From positions 496,001-560,000 of the forward strand of contig OY760073.1 in assembly GCA_963663025.1 (NCBI GenBank): DNA of 64,000 nt, in the 5' to 3' direction. Under the pieces are notes generated by a model, which was not told the DNA's origin, did no database searches, and saw only the letters and a program-made list of their open reading frames with translations. The position numbers and the translations under genes are program-made. Positions 33,184-39,995 of the stretch are shown one piece after another; position 1 is the first letter of the stretch; every line of letters starts with the position of its first letter. The DNA is from JAGWBF01 sp963663025 (lineage in GTDB: Bacteria; Chloroflexota; Dehalococcoidia; Lucifugimonadales; JAGWBF01).

Positions 33184-33996
33184 ATGCTTACCAAGAGAAT
33201 CATACCGTGCCTTGACGTGGATGCTGGTCGCGTGGTCAAAGGGGTCAGTTTTGTTGATCTGCAGGACGCAGGCGACCCCAGGGAGCTGGCCGCCCTCTAC
33301 GACCGCCAGGGAGGTGATGAGCTGGTGTTCCTGGACATCACCGCCAGTGCCCATGGGCGGGATACTATGGTCGAGGTTGTGAAGCAGGTCTCCGAGGAGG
33401 TGTTCATCCCCCTGACCGTCGGCGGGGGCATACGAAGCGCCGACGATGTCCAGCGCCTGCTGAGGGCCGGAGCCGACAAGGTCTCGGTGAACACCGCCGC
33501 CGTCAATGACCCGGATCTGCTGGCCGGAGGCGCTCGTCGCTTCGGCAGCCAATGTATCGTTTTGGCTATAGATGCCAAGCGAGTGGATGCGGGCGGAGCA
33601 TCCACCGGGCAAGCGGACGGCTCCGAACTAGCTCTCGATGCAGGTTCCGGGTGGGAGGTCTATGTCCGCGGAGGACGCACCCCCACAGGTATCGATGCGG
33701 TGAAGTGGGCTGTGCGCGCGGTGGAGTTGGGCGCCGGAGAGATCCTGCTCACCAGCATGGATGCCGACGGCCAGCAGACGGGCTATGACCACGAATTGAA
33801 CAGGGTTGTCGGGCAGGCGGTGCCGGTGCCGGTGATCGTCAGCGGGGGCGCCGGCACCCTGGAGCACCTCTACGATGCCTTCACCGAAGGGTGCGCCGAT
33901 GCGGCCCTGGCAGCCAGCATCTTCCACTACGGCACGTACACCATAGGCCAGGCGAAGGAGTACCTCCACCGGAGGGGCGTGCCCGTCCGTCTGTAG
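33184..33996 (+). CDS. hisF: imidazole glycerol phosphate synthase, cyclase subunit
   Basis: HisF makes imidazole glycerol phosphate and AICAR using ammonia from HisH. The start TKRIIPCLDVDAGRVVKGVSFVDLQDAGDP has the catalytic Asp; IPLTVGGGIRSADDVQRLLRAGADKVSVNTAAV and LLTSMDADGQQTGYDHEL (second Asp) complete the site. A 12-residue Gly/Ser-rich insertion (DAGGASTGQADGSELALDAGSG) after the middle strand is longer than usual. Confidence 0.97.
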   Translation: MLTKRIIPCLDVDAGRVVKGVSFVDLQDAGDPRELAALYDRQGGDELVFLDITASAHGRDTMVEVVKQVSEEVFIPLTVGGGIRSADDVQRLLRAGADKVSVNTAAVNDPDLLAGGARRFGSQCIVLAIDAKRVDAGGASTGQADGSELALDAGSGWEVYVRGGRTPTGIDAVKWAVRAVELGAGEILLTSMDADGQQTGYDHELNRVVGQAVPVPVIVSGGAGTLEHLYDAFTEGCADAALAASIFHYGTYTIGQAKEYLHRRGVPVRL

Positions 33997-34039
33997 ACGA
34001 CACGAGGCGTATCCGGCATAACGTTAGAATCGAAGGACG

Positions 34040-34759
34040 ATGATGGGGCAGATTACAGCCGTCATATTCGACATGTACGAGACCCTGGCTGAGAACAACA
34101 GCGGCCTGTGGGTAGAGCTGTTCGGGCGCATATGCGCGGACCAGGGACTGGATATCTCAGGACAGACTCTGTTCGACAAGTGGAAGCCCCGGGAGATGCA
34201 GTTTCGCAAGGTGAGGTTAAACATGGAGGAACCCGAGAAGAGTCCTCCCTTCAAGTCTTACGAAGAGGCATGGCGGGACTGCTTCGTCGAAGCATTCGAG
34301 GAGTTGGGAATCGAAGGCGATGCGTCGGCGGCAGCCAAAGCATCCATCCGGGACATGGGTGAGCGGGCGCCCTACCCTGATGCTTTGTCGGCTCTGCCCG
34401 GTATTCAGCAGCGTTGGAGGACAGGACTGCTGTCTAATGCAGACAACGACTACCTCTATCCAATCCTGGAGCGCCAGGCGTGGCATTTTGAAGCCGTGGT
34501 CTCTTCTGAAGCGGTACAGGCATATAAGCCTCTGCCCGCGCCCTTCAGGATCGTCATGGATAAGATGGGTGTAGCACCTGAAGACTCTCTGTACGTCGGG
34601 GACAGCCTCCATGACGATGTGCTGGGGTGCAAGGCGGTCGGAATGAGAGCCGCCTGGATCAACCGCCCCGGTTCTCCCCTGGACCCGGCTGGTCCCCAGC
34701 CCGACTACGTGCTTTCCAGCCTGGACGAGCTGGTGGGTGTGCTGGACGGCGCTCGGTGA
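34040..34759 (+). CDS. HAD-superfamily hydrolase in the histidine cluster
   Basis: 239 residues. Motif I is FDMYETL (nucleophile Asp11, second position Tyr rather than Asp), motif II LLSNAD, motif III Lys in AVQAYKPLP, motif IV YVGDSLHDDVLGCKAVGMRAAWINR. The Tyr in motif I resembles 2-haloacid dehalogenases, while motif IV is phosphatase-like. Because it sits between hisF and hisIE and no hisB/hisN phosphatase is visible nearby, a histidinol-phosphate phosphatase role is a reasonable hypothesis. Confidence 0.85.
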   Translation: MMGQITAVIFDMYETLAENNSGLWVELFGRICADQGLDISGQTLFDKWKPREMQFRKVRLNMEEPEKSPPFKSYEEAWRDCFVEAFEELGIEGDASAAAKASIRDMGERAPYPDALSALPGIQQRWRTGLLSNADNDYLYPILERQAWHFEAVVSSEAVQAYKPLPAPFRIVMDKMGVAPEDSLYVGDSLHDDVLGCKAVGMRAAWINRPGSPLDPAGPQPDYVLSSLDELVGVLDGAR

Positions 34760-34807
34760 GCATTCTCGGGAGCAGCATCCACTGCTCCCCGTAAAGGACG
34801 GGTCGCC

Positions 34808-35428
34808 TTGGAAGCGAAGCTAGACGACAAAGGCTTGATACCGGCAATTGCCCAGGACGCCAACACCGGCCAGGTGCTGATGCTGGGCTACATGAATCCC
34901 GGCTCCCTGAAACGCACCATGGAGGGGCGCCAGGCGTGGTTCTACAGTCGGAGTCGGGAGGAGCTGTGGCACAAGGGCGAAGTGTCGGGGAACTTCCTCG
35001 ATGTCGAAGAGGCCTACCTGGACTGCGACGGGGACACGGTCCTTCTGAAGGTGAAGCCCCATGGACCTACCTGCCACACCGGCAACGTCTCCTGCTTCTT
35101 CACACCCATGGAGGAGGCGCCCGAAGAGTACCAGCGATCAGATCCAGACTCAGGCGTGCTCGAGGAGCTGTATGCCCTGATCCAGGAGAGAAAGCTGGAG
35201 CTTCCCGAGGGAAGCTATACAACCAGCCTGTTCAAAGGGGGAATCGGGCGAATCGCTCAGAAGGTGATCGAAGAGGCGGGAGAGGTAGCCATCGCTGCTG
35301 CTGAGTCCAAGCCGGAGGAGCTAGCCCCCGAGGTCGCCGACTTGCTGTACCACACCCTTGTGCTACTCTCCGAGTCCGGGGTGGCTCCCAGCCAGGTGTG
35401 GGAGCAGCTCAACCGCCGCCGCAAATAG
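34808..35428 (+). CDS. hisIE: bifunctional phosphoribosyl-AMP cyclohydrolase / phosphoribosyl-ATP pyrophosphatase
   Basis: 206 residues with both domains fused. HisI: GLIPAIAQDANTGQVLMLGYMN, WFYSRSREELWHKGEVSGN, DCDGDTVLLKVKPHGPTCHTGNVSCF with the zinc cysteines. HisE (from about residue 115): VLEELYALIQERK ... GSYTTSLFKGGIGRIAQKVIEEAGEVAIAA. It carries out steps 2 and 3 of histidine synthesis. The TTG start is preceded by AAAGGACGGG. Confidence 0.96.
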   Translation: MEAKLDDKGLIPAIAQDANTGQVLMLGYMNPGSLKRTMEGRQAWFYSRSREELWHKGEVSGNFLDVEEAYLDCDGDTVLLKVKPHGPTCHTGNVSCFFTPMEEAPEEYQRSDPDSGVLEELYALIQERKLELPEGSYTTSLFKGGIGRIAQKVIEEAGEVAIAAAESKPEELAPEVADLLYHTLVLLSESGVAPSQVWEQLNRRRK

Positions 35429-35446
35429 CTCCGGGCTTCTTCTCTG

Positions 35447-36592
35447 CTAGTTGAAGCTCTGGAAGTACTTGCCCTCGGTCTTGATGGACGGGGCGATGAT
35501 CATTTCGGCCTTGTGCAGGTCCCGCAATGTGTATGCTCCGCACATCCCCATGCCAACCCTCAGCGCCCCGACCAGGTTCTGGGTGCCGTCGGTGACCGAC
35601 GTTGGGCCGAAGAGGATGTCAGCCAGGGTGCCCTTGGTCCCCACCTTGATTCGGGTGCCCCTGGGCAACTCTGGATGGGGATTGGCCATACCCCAGTTGT
35701 ATCCGCGGCCCGGAGCCTCGGCAGCCTGGGCAAAGGGCGTCCCCAGCATCACCGCATCGGCACCGGAGACGATGGACTTGCACACATCCCCGCCCGTCCT
35801 AATGCCTCCGTCGGTGATGACCGTTACGTATCTGCCCGTGCGCTTGAAGTACTCCTCCCGCGCTGCAGCGCACTCCAGGGTGGCGGAAACCTGGGGCACC
35901 CCCATTCCGACAACCTCCCTTGTAGTGCAGGCGGCTCCGGGTCCCACGCCCACCAGCACACCGTCGATGCCCGTTTCCATCAGCTCCAAGCTGGCGCCGT
36001 AGGTGACGCAGTTGCCCACGATTACCGGCACCTTTATGTAGCTGCGCAGCTCCGAAAAGACCAGCCCCCGGTAGCTCCGGGACATGTGCCGGGCCGTCGT
36101 CACCGTTGACTGGACCACTATGAAGTCGGCCCCTGCTTCCACCGCTACCGGGGAGAAGCGCTTGGTGTTCTGGGGGGTAACCGACACGGCGCAGACCGCC
36201 CCGGACTTCTTCACCTGCCGGACGCAGTCGCCGATGAGGTCTTCCCTTATCTCGCCGGAGTACACCTTCTGAAGCATGGAGGTCACCTCTGCCTGGGAGG
36301 CCGAGGTGAGTTCCTCCAGTATGGAGTAAGGGTCGGGGTATCGGGTGTAGATCCCCTCCAGGTTCATGACCCCGAAGCCTCCGGCCTCGTGCATGGCCGA
36401 TGCGAATGCCGGGGATACAACCGCGTCCATAGCTGCAGCAACTACGGGGATATCGAAGGTGCGGTCGCCGATGCTGAAGTCGGTGGATGCCATGCTGGGG
36501 TTGATGGTGACCTCGCCCGGTACGATGGCAACTTCGTCGAAACCATAGGCCCGCCGGAGCTCCTTGAACTGGGGTGCACCCATCCTGAACAC
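35447..36592 (-). CDS. guaB3: GuaB3-type IMP dehydrogenase family protein
   Basis: 381 residues of IMPDH/GMP reductase TIM barrel without CBS domains. The start LRRAYGFDEVAIVPGEVTINPSMASTDFSIG is typical for GuaB3; the active-site loop GVLVGVGPGAACTTREVVGMGVPQ carries the catalytic Cys, and ITDGGIRTGGDVCKSIVSGADAVMLG the phosphate loop. GuaB3 proteins are a distinct subgroup linked with purine salvage/guanine nucleotide synthesis, mainly in actinobacteria, cyanobacteria and Chloroflexota. Confidence 0.9.
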   Translation of the reverse strand: MFRMGAPQFKELRRAYGFDEVAIVPGEVTINPSMASTDFSIGDRTFDIPVVAAAMDAVVSPAFASAMHEAGGFGVMNLEGIYTRYPDPYSILEELTSASQAEVTSMLQKVYSGEIREDLIGDCVRQVKKSGAVCAVSVTPQNTKRFSPVAVEAGADFIVVQSTVTTARHMSRSYRGLVFSELRSYIKVPVIVGNCVTYGASLELMETGIDGVLVGVGPGAACTTREVVGMGVPQVSATLECAAAREEYFKRTGRYVTVITDGGIRTGGDVCKSIVSGADAVMLGTPFAQAAEAPGRGYNWGMANPHPELPRGTRIKVGTKGTLADILFGPTSVTDGTQNLVGALRVGMGMCGAYTLRDLHKAEMIIAPSIKTEGKYFQSFN

Positions 36593-36615
36593 CTCACAAC
36601 GCGTATTAGGCCAAG

Positions 36616-36662
36616 GCTATACCCGCCCGTGCATCATGTCAAGGAACGTTCACCGGGAACGT
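36616..36662 (-). promoter_or_regulatory. predicted guaB3 promoter with adjacent inverted repeat
   Basis: Minus-strand -35 TTGACA (36637-36642) is perfect; -10 TATAGC (36616-36621) is at a short 15 bp spacing. Just upstream lies ACGTTC-ACCGG-GAACGT (36646-36662), a possible operator. Confidence 0.45.
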
Positions 36663-36797
36663 GGGAGGGAGGACATAATGCCCAGCAGACTACACTTTCA
36701 CCCCTCCCCGACCGAAGGCGATCTCCTGCTTCGCCCGCCCATCCCATACTTTCGAACTGATTGCCCCCTCCTCTGCCGCCAGCATCCCTCCCCGGCA

Positions 36798-36815
36798 TTT
36801 CCGCGCACGCGGGAG
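36798..36815. repeat. REP-like palindrome, family C
   Basis: CCGC-GCAC-GCGG inside ..ATTTCCGCGCACGCGGGAGTGA.., the arrangement known from many environmental genomes as a GC-rich extragenic palindrome. Single copy here. Confidence 0.5.
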
Positions 36816-36841
36816 TGACGGTAATTGGGGGGCCGCGTTTT

Positions 36842-36873
36842 TCGTCGTTGCGGCGCAGGCCGCAATCCAGGAC
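36842..36873 (+). repeat. repeat family A, copy 1
   Basis: GTTGCGGC-GCA-GGCCGCAAT followed by CCAGGAC; one base departs from the other copies (GTTG for ATTG). Confidence 0.85.
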
Positions 36874-36920
36874 GGAGCGCTGCTGGGTTCCAGGATGGCT
36901 CTAATGCAGGGGCGCCCCCT

Positions 36921-36956
36921 CCCATTCGTGCTGAGGGGACTCGAAGTACGAACGGG
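36921..36956 (+). repeat. repeat family B, copy 1
   Basis: ATTCGTGCTGAGGGGACTCG then AAGTACGAACGGG; variant centre (GGGGAC for GGCTCT). Confidence 0.75.
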
Positions 36957-37010
36957 AGGGGGGCCTCAGCACAAACGGGGGTGAGGCGGCCTGTCCCACC
37001 TCCGGGGTTT

Positions 37011-37040
37011 CCTGGATTGCGGCCTACGCCGCAATGACGG
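37011..37040 (-). repeat. repeat family A, copy 2 (inverted)
   Basis: CCTGGATTGCGGCC-TAC-GCCGCAATGACGG, the reverse complement of the plus-oriented copies. Confidence 0.88.
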
Positions 37041-37062
37041 AGGAGGGCTTTGTCCTCCACTC

Positions 37063-37098
37063 TCCCTTCGTACTTCGAGAGCCTCAGCACGAACGGGG
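37063..37098 (-). repeat. repeat family B, copy 2 (inverted)
   Basis: TTCGTACTTCGAGAGCCTCA followed by GCACGAACGGGG; a partial GCTCAGCACGAACGGG copy follows at 37104-37122. Confidence 0.8.
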
Positions 37099-37132
37099 GT
37101 GGGGCTCAGCACGAACGGGGGGAGAAGGTGTG

Positions 37133-37167
37133 TCCGTTCGGCCTGAGGCTCTCAAAGGGCGAACGGA
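37133..37167 (+). repeat. repeat family B, copy 3
   Basis: TCCGTTCGGCCTGAGGCTCT then CAAAGGGCGAACGGA; imperfect copy with outer arms TCCGTTCG/CGAACGGA. Confidence 0.75.
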
Positions 37168-37206
37168 GGGTGTTCGCCGCGTTCCCTCCCGCCGGCCACG
37201 TTTTTT

Positions 37207-37236
37207 GTCATTGCGGCGTAGGCCGCAATCCAGGAC
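37207..37236 (+). repeat. repeat family A, copy 3
   Basis: GTCATTGCGGC-GTA-GGCCGCAATCCAGGAC, near consensus. Confidence 0.9.
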
Positions 37237-37283
37237 GAAGACTTGCCGGCTTCCAAGATGGCTCAAACACAGGGGCGTCCCCC

Positions 37284-37318
37284 TTCGTTCGTAATTCGAG
37301 TCCCCTCATGGTGAACGG
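37284..37318 (-). repeat. repeat family B, copy 4 (diverged)
   Basis: CGTTCGTAATTCGAGTCCCC then TCATGGTGAACGGA; same architecture, several substitutions. Confidence 0.6.
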
Positions 37319-37376
37319 ACAGGGCAGGGCTAGGTGAGACGAAAGGCGAGGCCGCTCGTTCGTGCTGAGACACATC

Positions 37377-37411
37377 CCCGTTCGTGCTGAGGCTCTCGAA
37401 GTACGAACGGG
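37377..37411 (+). repeat. repeat family B, copy 5
   Basis: CCCGTTCGTGCTGAGGCTCT then CGAAGTACGAACGGG; consensus copy. A partial TCGTTCGTGCTGAG lies just before it at 37356-37369. Confidence 0.88.
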
Positions 37412-37442
37412 GGTGAGGCGGCCTGTCCCACATCCGGGGTTT

Positions 37443-37472
37443 CCTGGATTGCGGCCTACGCCGCAATGACGG
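37443..37472 (-). repeat. repeat family A, copy 4 (inverted)
   Basis: Identical over its core to copy 2, and preceded by the same CCGGGGTTT context as copy 2. Confidence 0.9.
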
Positions 37473-37546
37473 CGTGGGTTTTCGGCATAAACAGCGACTT
37501 CCAGGCAATGCGTCCGACACGCCCCGTCCCGTCAGCCGCGCCTTTC

Positions 37547-37576
37547 GTCATTGCGGCGCAGGCCGCAATTCAGGAC
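37547..37576 (+). repeat. repeat family A, copy 5
   Basis: GTCATTGCGGC-GCA-GGCCGCAATTCAGGAC; followed by GAGCGCTGCCGGGTTCCAG, a context shared with copy 1. Confidence 0.9.
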
Positions 37577-37618
37577 CGAGCGCTGCCGGGTTCCAGGGCG
37601 GCTCCTGCCAAGGGGTTC

Positions 37619-37654
37619 CCCCGTTCGTACTTCGAGAGCCTCAGCACGAACGGG
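37619..37654 (-). repeat. repeat family B, copy 6 (inverted)
   Basis: CCCGTTCGTACTTCGAGAGC then CTCAGCACGAACGGGA; consensus copy opposite in orientation to copy 5. Confidence 0.88.
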
Positions 37655-37687
37655 AGGCGTGTCCGTTCACCCTGCCCTGCCCTAGCC

Positions 37688-37726
37688 TGTCCGTTCGGCC
37701 TGAGGCTCTCGAAGGGGGAGCGGACA
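37688..37726 (+). repeat. repeat family B, copy 7
   Basis: TGTCCGTTCGGCCTGAGGCT then CTCGAAGGGGGAGCGGACA; outer arms TGTCCG/CGGACA as in copy 3. Confidence 0.75.
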
Positions 37727-37769
37727 GAAGGGGAGAGGGATGCCCTCGCCGGGAGCGCTTCCCCCATGA

Positions 37770-37884
37770 TGATCCCCCTCATCCCAGCCTTCTACCGTCA
37801 GGGGAAAAGGGACTACTATCAGGGGAAAAGGGACTACTATCTCCCATCGCCCTTGAGGGAGTGGGACAGGGGTGAGGGTGGCAG
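37770..37884. repeat. fourth REP-like element with internal tandem duplication
   Basis: CCCCCTCATCCCAGCCTTCT..GGGGAAAAGGG..TCCCATCGCCCTTGAGGGAG..GGGGTGAGGG. The ends CCCTCATCCC and GGGGTGAGGG are near-complementary. Inside, a 21-bp unit is repeated exactly twice (37798-37818 and 37819-37839). Confidence 0.7.
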
Positions 37885-38066
37885 CCCAGCTTATACACGC
37901 TCGGCGGCAATGACCGCGCGGCCGTGCTGGCCCACTGGAATCGCAAGTTGCCACCTTCCGACTGCCAAGGTAGAATAGCGCCAACACAGCCCCCTGTTCG
38001 GGGCCCGGATTTCCCGAGAGTCACTGGCTCCCGAACCGCGTGGCGCGAGAGTAGAAGGAACGAAAC

Positions 38067-38684
38067 ATGATATATGAGATGCGCACCTACAATATGAAGC
38101 CCGGCGGGGCGGCGGCGGAGTTCGAAGCGAGCTTCGCGGAATCCCTGCCCCATCGGGAGAAGTACTCCAAGTTGGCTGCCTTCTTCCGTACCGACTTCGG
38201 GCCCCTGAACCAGGTCATACACATCTGGCCCTATGAAAGCCTCTCCGAGCGGGAAAGGATAGTTGCCGAAGCGGGCAAGGACCCCAACTGGCCTCCCAAG
38301 AACCTGGACGGCATCGTTGACATGACCTCGGATATCCTGATCCCCGCTCCCTTCACAAGGCCTCTGGGCGACCAGGCGCTGGGCAGGTTCTACGAGATGC
38401 GCACCTACACCTTCAGGGCGGGTGTCATGGCTGAAGTGGTCAAGCTCTGGGGAGCAGCCATGCCCTACCGGGAGGAGTACTCCCCCTGCGCCGGGTGCTT
38501 CTACTCCGATGTGGGCGCCCTCAACAAGTGGGTGCACCTGTGGCCCTACAACTCCCTGGATGACAGGCTGAGGATCAGGGCCGAGTCAACCAAGGACCCC
38601 AACTGGCCTCCGCCGACACGGGAGCTCCAGATTAGGGCGGAGAACAAGCTGCTCATACCTGCATCCTTCTCTCCCATGCACTAG
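38067..38684 (+). CDS. double NIPSNAP-domain protein
   Basis: 205 residues built from two ferredoxin-like NIPSNAP repeats: IYEMRTYNMKPGGAAAEFEASFAESLPHREKYSKLAAFFRTDFGPLNQVIHIWPYESL (first) and FYEMRTYTFRAGVMAEVVKLWGAAMPYREEYSPCAGCFYSDVGALNKWVHLWPYNSL (second). NIPSNAP-domain proteins are common near catabolic genes in environmental bacteria; the function is unclear. GAAGGAACGAAAC precedes the ATG. The next gene begins 2 bases after its stop. Confidence 0.88.
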   Translation: MIYEMRTYNMKPGGAAAEFEASFAESLPHREKYSKLAAFFRTDFGPLNQVIHIWPYESLSERERIVAEAGKDPNWPPKNLDGIVDMTSDILIPAPFTRPLGDQALGRFYEMRTYTFRAGVMAEVVKLWGAAMPYREEYSPCAGCFYSDVGALNKWVHLWPYNSLDDRLRIRAESTKDPNWPPPTRELQIRAENKLLIPASFSPMH

Positions 38685-38686
38685 AG

Positions 38687-39925
38687 ATGTTCGACGCCCG
38701 CATAAACGCAGCCCGTTTGAACACGAGGCTGGAGCTGCTCGGACGCATAGGAGACAGCCCGGCTGGTATGCAGCGGGTCGCCTTCTCCCCCGAGGATGTC
38801 CAGGGCCGCGCCTACGTCATCGGGCTGATGGAGCAGGCCGGCCTGCAGGTGAGCATCGACCCTGCCGGCAACATCGTCGGGCGGCGTCCCGGCGCTAACC
38901 CAGACCTGCTCCCAATCGCCTTGGGCTCTCACGTCGATTCGGTCCCCAACGGGGGCAAGTACGACGGGGCCCTGGGAAGCCTGGCGGCCGTCGAGGTGGT
39001 CCAGTCCCTGAGGGACCTGGACATCGCCACCCAGCATCCCCTGGAAGTCCTGGTGTTCACCAACGAAGAGGGGACCCGTTTCAATCGCTGGCTCCTGGGC
39101 AGCCGGGCCATGGCCGGACTGTGGGAGGAGGGGGACTACGTCGCCGTCGATCCCGATGGGGTGACGGTAGCCGAGCATCTCCGGGCTATCGGCGGCGATC
39201 TGGACAGGATCGCCGAATGTGTGCGCCAGCCCGGTGAGATACAGGCCTACTTGGAGCTGCACATAGAGCAGGGGCCTGTTCTCTACCGTTCCGGGATACC
39301 CATGGGGATCGTGTCGGGCATCACCGGCAGGGCGGTGTACGAAGTGTCGGTGAAGGGCTTTGCCAACCACGCAGGCACCACGCCCATGGACGCCCGCCAG
39401 GATGCCCTGCTGGCTGCATCCAAGCTCACTGTTGCGGTGAACGCCGTGGTTACCGAAGAAGAGATATGCCGCGCCGGGACGGTGGGCATGATGAAGGTGC
39501 ATTCCGACACCTACAACATCATTCCCGGCCAGGTGGACATGGGCATGGAGTTCCGGGACGTCGAAATGTCCCGCATGGTGGAGGCGGAGCGACGCTTCCG
39601 CAGCATAGCTTCCGAGGTGGCCGATGTGTCCGGCGTGGAGATCAGCATAACGGAAGTGGAGATGGGCAGTCCCTGCCCCACCGACGGCCGTATCCAGGAT
39701 GTGATAGCCCAGGCGTCAACTGACCTGGGGCTGGCCCATCACGCCCTGCCCAGCGGGGCGGGCCATGATGCCCAGGCGATGGCTGCCATTACCCAGTCCG
39801 GCATGATATTCGTCCCCAGCAGGGACGGCATAAGCCACTCCCCCGAGGAGTTCACCCTGCCCCAGGACTGTGCCAACGGCGCCAACGCCCTGCTTAGCGC
39901 TCTGCTGCTTCTGGACAAAGGCTAA
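38687..39925 (+). CDS. M20 family Zn-dependent amidohydrolase (hydantoinase/carbamoylase type)
   Basis: 412 residues. Metal site IALGSHVDSVPNGGKYDGALGSLAAVEVV and FTNEEGTRFNRWLLGSRAM, the dimerisation lid with HAGTTPMDARQDALLAASKL, and the terminal HSPEEFT His match N-carbamoyl-L-amino acid hydrolase, beta-ureidopropionase and allantoate amidohydrolase. Specificity within this group cannot be fixed. Likely co-transcribed with the NIPSNAP gene. Confidence 0.9.
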   Translation: MFDARINAARLNTRLELLGRIGDSPAGMQRVAFSPEDVQGRAYVIGLMEQAGLQVSIDPAGNIVGRRPGANPDLLPIALGSHVDSVPNGGKYDGALGSLAAVEVVQSLRDLDIATQHPLEVLVFTNEEGTRFNRWLLGSRAMAGLWEEGDYVAVDPDGVTVAEHLRAIGGDLDRIAECVRQPGEIQAYLELHIEQGPVLYRSGIPMGIVSGITGRAVYEVSVKGFANHAGTTPMDARQDALLAASKLTVAVNAVVTEEEICRAGTVGMMKVHSDTYNIIPGQVDMGMEFRDVEMSRMVEAERRFRSIASEVADVSGVEISITEVEMGSPCPTDGRIQDVIAQASTDLGLAHHALPSGAGHDAQAMAAITQSGMIFVPSRDGISHSPEEFTLPQDCANGANALLSALLLLDKG

Positions 39926-39995
39926 GCCTGTCCCGCACCAAAGGTCAGGGAACAGCGCCGGCGTTGTCCCCAATTTGCCTGCCAGGAGGTCTCCC

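Larger units (their letters stand above)
36663..38066. repeat. gene-free region packed with interleaved palindromic (REP-like) repeats
   Basis: About 1.4 kb without a supportable gene. Two main repeat families alternate: family A, a GC-rich palindrome of type ATTGCGGC/GGCCGCAAT, five copies in alternating orientation; and family B, units bounded by CGTTCGT/ACGAACG with CTGAGGCTCTCGAAG inside, at least seven full or partial copies. A third type (36798-36815) and a fourth (37770-37884) occur at the ends. Long reading frames across it are translations of repeats and cross palindromes, so they are not annotated as genes. Confidence 0.9.

Noticed and set aside
37798..37839. Possible CRISPR array
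   Set aside because: Only two adjacent identical 21-bp units with no spacer; no cas genes anywhere in the window.
36825..37978. Several long reading frames on both strands across the repeat region
   Set aside because: They consist of translated palindromes (for example recurrent FVLREPQHERG and CGVGRNPG) and have no independent ribosome site or family.
39870..39995. Upstream extension of the MmgE/PrpD gene
   Set aside because: It overlaps the previous gene; ATG 39996 has a strong AGGAGGT site and the conserved start.
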